Assembly (NCBI GenBank): GCA_902777605.1
Contig: CACYUI010000012.1
Coordinates: 1-44,355, forward strand
DNA length: 44,355 nt
Direction of reading: 5' to 3'
DNA from: an uncultured bacterium
Lineage (GTDB): Bacteria > Cyanobacteriota > Vampirovibrionia > Gastranaerophilales > Gastranaerophilaceae
The first letter of the stretch is position 1. Each line of letters starts with the position of its first letter. Position numbers and translations under genes: made by a program. Positions 1-5,406 of the stretch are shown in pieces. The notes under the pieces were generated by a model that saw only the letters and a program-made list of their open reading frames with translations, did not search any database and had not been told where the DNA came from.

Positions 1-308
1 AGCTTGTAGGTGGGTGAAACCCAACAATAACTTTTGTATGCATATATTGGAACAAAAAGTGCAAATAAGCGGACATTTTTGTTACCGAAATCGGACATTT
101 CGGACATTTTAACTCAACCAACTTCCGACCTTTATAAATTGGCAAAAGCCGGATTGCTTCGCCTTTACAGGCTCGCAATGACATAAAACCCTTCCGACCA
201 AATGTCCTGTTAAAAGGTATTTGCTTTTAAACAAAACTGCTTCAGCCTCAGCTCGCTCACGCAACTCGCTTTGTCGCTCGTTCTCCCAACTTGTCTTTCT
301 ACATAAAA

Positions 309-331
309 AAAAAGACCTTCTCGGTCTTTTT
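309..331 (-). terminator. Rho-independent terminator (scar copy 1)
   Basis: AAAAAGACC (309-317) pairs with GGTCTTTTT (323-331) around a 5-nt loop. Read on the minus strand it directly follows the tRNA-Gly 3' remnant at 341-357, so it was probably the terminator of a tRNA copy. It is T-rich on both strands. Confidence 0.6.
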
Positions 332-493
332 TTAAATGGAGCGGGAGACGAGGCTCGTGTCTTGTTCGCTCGCATTTAACGGCATTCTGCATTTTGTTTT
401 ACAGCAATTTCATTGCTTTCAAACAAAACTGCTCCAGCCTCAGCTCGCTCACGCAACTCGCTTTGTCGCTCGTTCATCGCCTTTGACACAAGC

Positions 494-529
494 TAATAAA
501 AAAGAGCCCCAAAGGACTCTTTTTTATTA
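494..529 (-). terminator. Rho-independent terminator, probable original tRNA-Gly terminator
   Basis: A 13-bp stem (494-506 with 517-529) has A/T-rich outer arms that supply a T-run on the minus strand. It abuts the 42-bp tRNA-Gly repeat. If the element at 529-14154 were excised, this hairpin would lie immediately downstream of the restored tRNA-Gly, so it is likely its chromosomal terminator. Confidence 0.65.
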
Positions 530-570
530 GCGGGAGACGAGGCTCGAACTCGCGACATCCTCCTTGGCAA
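529..570 (-). repeat. attL: 42-bp copy of tRNA-Gly 3' half
   Basis: This is an exact 42-bp match to 14113-14154. It covers the 3' side of the anticodon loop through the T-arm and acceptor strand of tRNA-Gly. Identity ends at 571, where the tRNA would continue toward its 5' half, so it is a fragment and not a second gene. Confidence 0.85.
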
Positions 571-647
571 CACAAGGTAACGATACTATGTAATACTATT
601 ATTTCACACTATACTTGCATTTGAACAACCTTTGCAAACTTGGTAGA

Positions 648-700
648 ACATAAAAATACTACATAAAATTACATAGAACTCCATAAATATTACATAAAAA
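648..700 (+). repeat. Phased CAT-repeats near attL (putative integrase/Xis arm sites)
   Basis: Five copies of a degenerate ACATAAAAT-like word have their CAT at 649, 662, 672, 682 and 693, so most are 10-11 bp apart, one helical turn. The last pair, CCATAAATATTACATAAAA (681-699), recurs with one change at 14024-14042 near the other end. The position inside both element ends fits arm-type or excisionase binding sites. Function is inferred. Confidence 0.5.
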
Positions 701-703
701 AAT

Positions 704-726
704 GACAGGACTTGTTTTGTCCTGCC
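704..726 (-). terminator. Terminator of the serine recombinase gene
   Basis: On the minus strand GGCAGGAC and GTCCTGTC form a stem with one mismatch around a 7-nt loop, followed by ATTTTTTT. It lies 20 bases beyond the stop codon of the recombinase. Confidence 0.75.
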
Positions 727-745
727 ATGTATATGTTTAATATAC

Positions 746-1336
746 TTATACAGATTTTAAAAATCTGTGTAAATTTGCAACAGAGGTATTATATTGTCTT
801 GCAATAATTGTTTTTGGGACTTGTAAATCTACCAATTTCAAGATTTCTTCTGCGTGTTCATCAAGTTTTGATTTGCCCCTGCCTTTTGGTCTGCCTAATT
901 TTTGTCCGTCTGCTTTCTTTGCTTGCAGGGCTTCAATAGTTCTTAAACTGATTAAATCTCTTTCTATTTGGGCTACAAGAGCAAATACAGTTGTTGTAAC
1001 AGTTGATGTGATACTTTTATCTGTATTTGTAAAACTCTCTTTTATTGAATATAATTCAATTCCTTTTTGTTTTGTAATATCTATTACCTCAAAAATTTGT
1101 GTAATTGAACGTGCGATTCTTGAAAGTTCGGGAACAATTAAAATATCTCCCTTTTCCATTTTTTCTAATAATGTACCTAACTGTCTGTTTTTAAAGTTTG
1201 ATTTACCGCTAATCTGTTCTTCAACAAATTCTACATTTCCAAGTTTCTTTTCATTCGCAAACCTTAAAACTTCAAGTTTGTTCTTTTCTGTGTTTTGGTC
1301 AATTGTGCTGACTCTCAAATAACTGTAAGTTGTCAT
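746..1336 (-). CDS. Serine recombinase, resolvase/invertase family
   Basis: A small serine recombinase (196 aa) that would break and rejoin DNA through a 5'-phosphoserine link. The N-terminal catalytic domain starts YLRVST, giving Arg8 and the nucleophile Ser10. The LSRIARS motif supplies Arg73 and Arg76, matching the active-site arginines of gamma-delta resolvase. The long E helix (LVAQIERDLISLRTIEAL) and KLGRPKG follow, then a C-terminal helix-turn-helix (about 155-196). Length matches the resolvase/invertase group, not the large serine integrases. It lies just inside attL and has its own terminator. It may resolve element multimers or invert a segment. No flanking crossover site or inverted repeat pair was recognised, so its target is unknown. 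Confidence 0.93.
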   Translation of the reverse strand: MTTYSYLRVSTIDQNTEKNKLEVLRFANEKKLGNVEFVEEQISGKSNFKNRQLGTLLEKMEKGDILIVPELSRIARSITQIFEVIDITKQKGIELYSIKESFTNTDKSITSTVTTTVFALVAQIERDLISLRTIEALQAKKADGQKLGRPKGRGKSKLDEHAEEILKLVDLQVPKTIIARQYNTSVANLHRFLKSV

Positions 1337-1529
1337 TTTTTACCTGCCTTTCTTGGTTAAATTTTGTGCTTTCTCATGAAAACCTATCTTTTATATTTTT
1401 ATTTTCCAACCCCTTAACCTAAAATTCACCCGTTTTTGCGTTCTTGATGACGAAAGTTTAAACGGTCGTTTTTTCGTTCCTATCTGAATTACAGCTACAA
1501 CTGTTTTTATTAAAACAAAGGGGTAGTAA

Positions 1530-1724
1530 ATGGATATAGAAAGCATAAATAAACAAATACAGATAGAAAAAGATAGCTACAACAGAGATTTAAACCGATT
1601 ACAGAAGGAAATATTAGACCTAAAACAAAGACACCAACGCACTATTGAGAATTTAAAAAGGCAAAAAGAACAAGAAAAATCAAGAGCAAAGACTGTTTTA
1701 GAACAATTGACAAAATTTGATTAA
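1530..1724 (+). CDS. Small coiled-coil protein
   Basis: 64 aa, almost entirely charged helix: repeats of Lys, Glu, Arg and Gln with regularly spaced Ile/Leu (IESINKQIQI, LNRLQKEILDLKQ) predict a coiled coil. AAAGGGG precedes the ATG at good spacing. The stop overlaps the stop of the converging gene in a shared TTAA (1721-1724). It has no signal peptide or membrane segment. I do not recognise the family. Its place beside the recombinase suggests an accessory protein of the element, but nothing fixes its role. Confidence 0.6.
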   Translation: MDIESINKQIQIEKDSYNRDLNRLQKEILDLKQRHQRTIENLKRQKEQEKSRAKTVLEQLTKFD

Positions 1725-1951
1725 ATATTTATTTGTTTTTCTTTGTCATTGTCAATAAAGAACGCATACATTTTATCGGCGTCTGTTCTTAAATTTTTTA
1801 TAATAGGTGTAATATTTTCTAATTCTTCGATATATGGCTGATTTTGGCAAAAGAAATCTACAACAACAGAAGTGTTGCAGACATTATAAGCCAATTTATA
1901 AAGCCTTTTAAATTCTTCTTGTGTAAGTGTATAATTTTTTATTTCTTCCAT
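1721..1951 (-). CDS. Hypothetical protein, element cargo
   Basis: 76 aa from the ATG at 1951, chosen because GGAGGT lies 4 bases upstream; a longer frame up to 1993 has no ribosome site. The sequence is acidic and helical (TLTQEEFKRLYKLAYNVCNT, then ITPIIKNLRTDADKMYAFF), with two Cys that do not form a clear metal site. It is converging and stop-overlapped with the coiled-coil gene and 76 bases downstream of the DUF3800 gene. It resembles small regulator-type proteins of phages and islands in style only; no family is recognised. Confidence 0.6.
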   Translation of the reverse strand: MEEIKNYTLTQEEFKRLYKLAYNVCNTSVVVDFFCQNQPYIEELENITPIIKNLRTDADKMYAFFIDNDKEKQINI

Positions 1952-2027
1952 ATTTACCTCCGATTTTTTAATGTTATTCCAAACCGAAAGCAAAGTCCCG
2001 AAAATGAATTTTAAAAATGTTTGGAAA

Positions 2028-2717
2028 TTATAGTTCTAAATCATTGTATGCTTTACCATAGTTTTTATTAAATTTTCTTTCAGATATAAAGAAATTTTCT
2101 ATAGCTTTAATATGTTCATTATTTTTTTGTCTTTGCTTTATCAATTCTAATGAACATACCATATCAGCACATTGTAAAATCCTGTAATTTTCTTGATTAA
2201 CATTTGTTTTAAATCGATAATTACTCAATGTTGTAGAGAATGCGTTATGCAGAATTTTTGTTAAATAATCTTGCCCTTCATCGTAATATATGACTATTTC
2301 ATCAAACTTTTTAAAATAATTGTAATTTTCTGTAACTATTTTTCTTATATACATTTCTAATCTTTGTCTTATATTTTGCTTTGAGGTGCAAAATTTTTTA
2401 TCAAAAACAAATGCTTTATGTTTTAATTTCAGCTTACACATTAATACAAACAATCGATAAAATAATTTTCTTCTTAATTCTTCATTAAAAACTTGATATT
2501 GTTTTTGTTTACGAATTAATGGCATAGTATGTATTTGTAAATTTTTATCCAAGCCATTTCTAAATAAAAAATCTTCAAAATTTTTAATATCTTTTTCTAT
2601 TGATATTGACTTATCGTGAAACAAAAATGAAACAATATACAAATCACTTATATTATTTAAGGAATTACTTTTTTCAAAAGTTCCAGATTCATCTATAAAA
2701 ATACCTAATTCACTCAT
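2028..2717 (-). CDS. DUF3800 domain protein
   Basis: 229 aa. It starts with the family hallmark IFIDESGTF (Asp9, Glu10), has a central strand IVIYYDEGQD and ends with LQCADMVCSL, the three conserved blocks of DUF3800. That family is predicted to adopt an RNase H-like fold with acidic residues placed as in metal-dependent nucleases; its biochemistry is poorly known. It is common in prophages, islands and defence neighbourhoods. It lies after the McrBC-RES operon but is separated from it by a terminator-like hairpin (2746-2765) and a good promoter, so it probably forms its own unit with the leader described there. AAAGG precedes the ATG. Confidence 0.85.
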   Translation of the reverse strand: MSELGIFIDESGTFEKSNSLNNISDLYIVSFLFHDKSISIEKDIKNFEDFLFRNGLDKNLQIHTMPLIRKQKQYQVFNEELRRKLFYRLFVLMCKLKLKHKAFVFDKKFCTSKQNIRQRLEMYIRKIVTENYNYFKKFDEIVIYYDEGQDYLTKILHNAFSTTLSNYRFKTNVNQENYRILQCADMVCSLELIKQRQKNNEHIKAIENFFISERKFNKNYGKAYNDLEL

Positions 2718-2739
2718 TCCAACCTTTTATCAATATATA

Positions 2740-2802
2740 AAAAATGGCGAGGAAATTGCCTCGCCTGTGACAGACCATGTATTTCAGAGAATACCCTAGC
2801 CT
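2740..2802 (-). ncRNA. Candidate small RNA or attenuator leader of the DUF3800 gene
   Basis: On the minus strand a promoter (TTGACT at 2837-2832, 17-bp spacer, AATAAT at 2814-2809) would start transcription near 2802. About 60 nt later is a strong terminator: GGCGAGG, loop, CCTCGCC, then ATTTTTT (2765-2740). A smaller hairpin (GTATT/AATAC, near 2780-2795) lies between. The DUF3800 start is 22 bases past the terminator. The transcript could be an independent sRNA or a leader with premature termination. It matches no riboswitch class I know. Confidence 0.4.
2746..2765 (-). terminator. Strong terminator upstream of DUF3800 gene
   Basis: A perfect 7-bp GC-rich stem (2746-2752 with 2759-2765) is followed on the minus strand by ATTTTTT. 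It ends transcripts from the RES operon, and/or acts inside the leader of the DUF3800 gene. Confidence 0.75.
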
Positions 2803-2808
2803 AGAATT

Positions 2809-2837
2809 ATTATTTACGATTTTGCAATAAAAGTCAA
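2809..2837 (-). promoter_or_regulatory. Sigma70-type promoter ahead of DUF3800 leader
   Basis: TTGACT and AATAAT with 17-bp spacing each match the consensus at five of six positions. They sit between the RES stop codon and the terminator-like hairpin. Confidence 0.55.
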
Positions 2838-3011
2838 TAGTTTTTAATAGATTTATTGATTTTTATTAATTATTCTTATGATATGATTGTTCATTGATTT
2901 GTGGTTTTGAGGTGTATGGACATTTTGCCATTTTCCGCTGCAATACACAGCAATTTATTTCATACATCGTCCTTGTATATAAGCAGCACTTCCATTTTTC
3001 AAATAACGCAT

Positions 3012-3725
3012 TTAAATCATTTTAGGTATATATATTTCTGATGAAATTGCTTTACAGTATTCATAATTGAATATGCAATAATTTGTCCCGCCTTTATTTA
3101 TTGAACTTATATGTGCAATTCCGTCATATCCCATTTCTCTCGCAATATCTGCGATGATTTGGGTATTTATATATTTATCTTTTTCATTGTCATTTATTGG
3201 GGTATATAATGCTTCACTTATAATATCTACAAAGGCTTCGCGTTTGTAATTTGCAGTTTTAAGATTATATAAATGCGTCAAATTTAATAATTCAAGTTCC
3301 TTTTTTATTTCAATTTTTGCCAAGCTTACTTTTTGATTTAATTGTGGTCTTACTTCCATAATTGCCGTAAGTCCTTCCTGTGCGGTATATAGGTACACTT
3401 GATGTTTGTAGTTTAATCTTCCTGCTCGGCATTCTATTTCAGGGGGGACAAAAGAATTTTCTTCATCATAACCTTTAAATAATTCAGTTCTACCAATTAA
3501 CCCCTTTTTTATGTCCTCTTTTTCTATTATTCTAGCTCTATATACATTCTCACTAGGAGTTAATTTAATTATTGTATCTTTACAATACTTACCAAAAATT
3601 TCTTTAAAATCTTTTATAAAAGGATGTATTCTTTTTAATCTTTCACTTGAACAAAAATCATAGTATAATTTCTCTATTTTTTTAAATTCTTCGTCTTCAT
3701 CTTCAGGAATGCACATGTCATTCAT
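3012..3725 (-). CDS. RES-domain protein, putative NAD+-degrading toxin
   Basis: 237 aa. The RES domain spans about residues 55-225: VYRARI (Arg63/Arg65), GRLNYKHQVYLYTA (Arg103, Tyr111), AIMEVRP (Glu124) and DGIAHISSINKG (Ser207/208), which match the conserved Arg, Glu and Ser that name the family. Characterised RES toxins such as MbcT degrade NAD+ and are held by an Xre/MbcA-type antitoxin. Here the protein is longer than the usual 150-200 aa toxin, with a 55-aa acidic N-terminal extension, and no antitoxin-like gene adjoins it. It is the fourth gene of a run after mcrB, mcrC and a two-TM gene, 28 bases after the last. AGGAGG lies about 15 bases before the ATG, rather far, so the true start is not certain. 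Confidence 0.85.
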   Translation of the reverse strand: MNDMCIPEDEDEEFKKIEKLYYDFCSSERLKRIHPFIKDFKEIFGKYCKDTIIKLTPSENVYRARIIEKEDIKKGLIGRTELFKGYDEENSFVPPEIECRAGRLNYKHQVYLYTAQEGLTAIMEVRPQLNQKVSLAKIEIKKELELLNLTHLYNLKTANYKREAFVDIISEALYTPINDNEKDKYINTQIIADIAREMGYDGIAHISSINKGGTNYCIFNYEYCKAISSEIYIPKMI

Positions 3726-3753
3726 ATTGTATATTTTATACCTCCTATCTAAT

Positions 3754-4344
3754 TTATATTATGATATTTTCACAAATATGTCTTATTTCTTTTATTTCTT
3801 TATCCAATTTTGTTTTAAAATTTTCTGAATTACTAGAATATGCATCATAAAAGGGTACTAATTTATCCCCATTTACATATACATATTGTTTAAAACATAC
3901 TGATAAATCTCCAAGTCGATTACTTGATAAATTTTTGCATTTAATTGTCCTAATTTTGGAACTCAAAAAATTAAGGTTAAAACCAATTTCAACTATCTCT
4001 TTATGAATTGTTTGCTCTGTTACCAATTTCCCTGAAACATCTTTCAAGTTTAAGTGTGCTCTCGGGAAATCAACTTTTAATAGGTTTTGAGCTTTGATTA
4101 AATTTTTTAAAATTTCATCAATTATATCATATATTCGCTTTTGACTTAGCTCCTTTTTCCAGGTTAAAAGAGCATATCCTGCAAATACTGCAATAAAACC
4201 GTTTGTAATACAATTAAATAAATTAATATAATTTATTTTAGTTATCTGTTGTGTATAATAAAGTGACAGAATTAAAATACTAATACCTAATAATATTTTC
4301 AGAATTTGCCATGTGAATTTACTAATTTCGATAAGTTTTTTCAT
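3754..4344 (-). CDS. Two-TM membrane protein of the McrBC operon
   Basis: 196 aa. Two hydrophobic segments near the N-terminus (about 13-32 and 42-62) form a hairpin, followed by about 130 aa of charged helical sequence expected in the cytoplasm. There is no signal peptidase site or recognised enzyme motif. GGAG precedes the ATG at 8 bases. It starts 12 bases after the mcrC stop and ends 28 bases before RES, so it is almost certainly co-transcribed with both. The topology (TM hairpin plus cytosolic helices) recalls membrane effectors or anchors in defence systems, such as SLATT-type proteins, but I cannot assign it to that family from sequence. Confidence 0.8.
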   Translation of the reverse strand: MKKLIEISKFTWQILKILLGISILILSLYYTQQITKINYINLFNCITNGFIAVFAGYALLTWKKELSQKRIYDIIDEILKNLIKAQNLLKVDFPRAHLNLKDVSGKLVTEQTIHKEIVEIGFNLNFLSSKIRTIKCKNLSSNRLGDLSVCFKQYVYVNGDKLVPFYDAYSSNSENFKTKLDKEIKEIRHICENIII

Positions 4345-4356
4345 TAAACACTCCTT

Positions 4357-5406
4357 TTATTTAATAAAACTTGCAATATTATTCAATTTTTCCCTAATCA
4401 ATTCCCATTCTTGATTTAGGTCTAATACTTTTATACTGATATTGTTTCCGCTCATGTTGAAAGTGTTTTCTTCTGTTAATATTTCATCTTCTGTTTTTGC
4501 ATACAAAAGCATTCCCTCAATATTACCTGTATTATCAACATCTTTATTTTTAACATAGGTAAAAATCTGATATAAATTATTTGATAAATAGCTAATTTTA
4601 CCAAAATGCAATGATATAGAATGAGAATAAAATTTTGTATCAATAATCAAGGTTTTTTCTTTTCCGATTAATGTTATATCTGTTTGCATATTGGGTAAAA
4701 ACTCTATTCCAGTCTTGTCGCCCTCAATATTCCAATCTATGTCAATTCTCTTTGGTTGTAATTCGGGATAATGACATCTATAATATTCAAGTACAAATTT
4801 TTCATACAAACTGTGCATTTGCCTATCATCTAAATATTTATTTAAGACTAATTCGCCTTTATCTGTTGTCATTAGCAAGCCCTTAACAACTAAATAGCAA
4901 ATATTTATAAGCATTTTGTATGTTACATTGTTCCTGTGATAAGAAATTTTAGTCCATTCTACACGTTTTAAGTCAATTTCCTCTATATCACTAAAATAAA
5001 TCAATATCTTTTTTAATAGTTTGCGATTTTCTTGTTTTATATCCCCTTTGCGTAAAAGCAATAAACATGTACTTTTTAAGACTTTGTTAAAATACGAATT
5101 TTCGCTAAATTCATCAAATTCACAAATCAGTTTCTTTTCTGATAGCGAATTAGTTTTTATTGTTTCATTTATATTTATTTTTCCTAGAACAGTAGATAAC
5201 TGCTCTTGTTTTTCTTCATATTCCCTGTTTAGTCCGCGTTTTAGTTGGTGTGAAATACCTTTATACAAAATAACAGAAAACAAATCTTGCATATTGTCAA
5301 AAATTTCAGCACTTGAACTAACTTGTGCAACACTTTCAAGATTTTTGAAAGCATAACAAAGCATACAATAAATATTTTTGATTAAGATATTTCCGACTTT
5401 AATCAT
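4357..5406 (-). CDS. mcrC: McrC-type endonuclease subunit of a type IV restriction system
   Basis: 349 aa, the usual McrC length. McrC is the nuclease that joins McrB rings and cuts DNA with modified bases. The PD-(D/E)xK site is visible as MQTDITLI (Asp243) and IIDTKFY (Asp256, Lys258), nearly the same positions as Asp244, Asp257 and Lys259 of E. coli McrC. The N-terminal part (NIYCMLCYAF...) is the typical McrC region that contacts McrB. Its ATG overlaps the mcrB stop as TAATG, indicating translational coupling. It is followed after 12 bases by the two-TM gene. The active site looks intact. Confidence 0.95.
   Translation of the reverse strand: MIKVGNILIKNIYCMLCYAFKNLESVAQVSSSAEIFDNMQDLFSVILYKGISHQLKRGLNREYEEKQEQLSTVLGKININETIKTNSLSEKKLICEFDEFSENSYFNKVLKSTCLLLLRKGDIKQENRKLLKKILIYFSDIEEIDLKRVEWTKISYHRNNVTYKMLINICYLVVKGLLMTTDKGELVLNKYLDDRQMHSLYEKFVLEYYRCHYPELQPKRIDIDWNIEGDKTGIEFLPNMQTDITLIGKEKTLIIDTKFYSHSISLHFGKISYLSNNLYQIFTYVKNKDVDNTGNIEGMLLYAKTEDEILTEENTFNMSGNNISIKVLDLNQEWELIREKLNNIASFIK

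Larger units (their letters stand above)
221..570. repeat. Tandem unit: 63-bp repeat, terminator, tRNA-Gly 3' end (two copies)
   Basis: Positions 221-283 and 413-475 match over 63 bp with two differences. Each copy is followed by a hairpin with A/T tails (309-331 and 494-529) and then by the 3' end of a tRNA-Gly gene read on the minus strand (341-357, short; 529-570, 42 bp). The first copy also shares the bases just outside the tRNA end (331-340) with the intact tRNA at 14110. This fits successive integrations or excisions at one tRNA gene. No credible gene lies in 1-528; the short reading frames there look spurious. Confidence 0.75.

Noticed and set aside
109..530. Short reading frames of 60-88 aa on both strands
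   Set aside because: They fall in a repeated, terminator- and tRNA-containing region, have no ribosome sites, and their protein sequence looks like translated repeat.
529..600. Second tRNA-Gly gene
   Set aside because: Only the 3' half is present; the sequence departs from the tRNA after the anticodon loop.
873..1322. 149-aa frame opposite the serine recombinase
   Set aside because: It is a shadow of the recombinase gene, which has clear catalytic motifs.
3012..4344. The two-TM protein as the antitoxin of RES
   Set aside because: Known RES antitoxins are small DNA-binding Xre/MbcA-type proteins; the membrane protein has no HTH, so the pairing is not supported.
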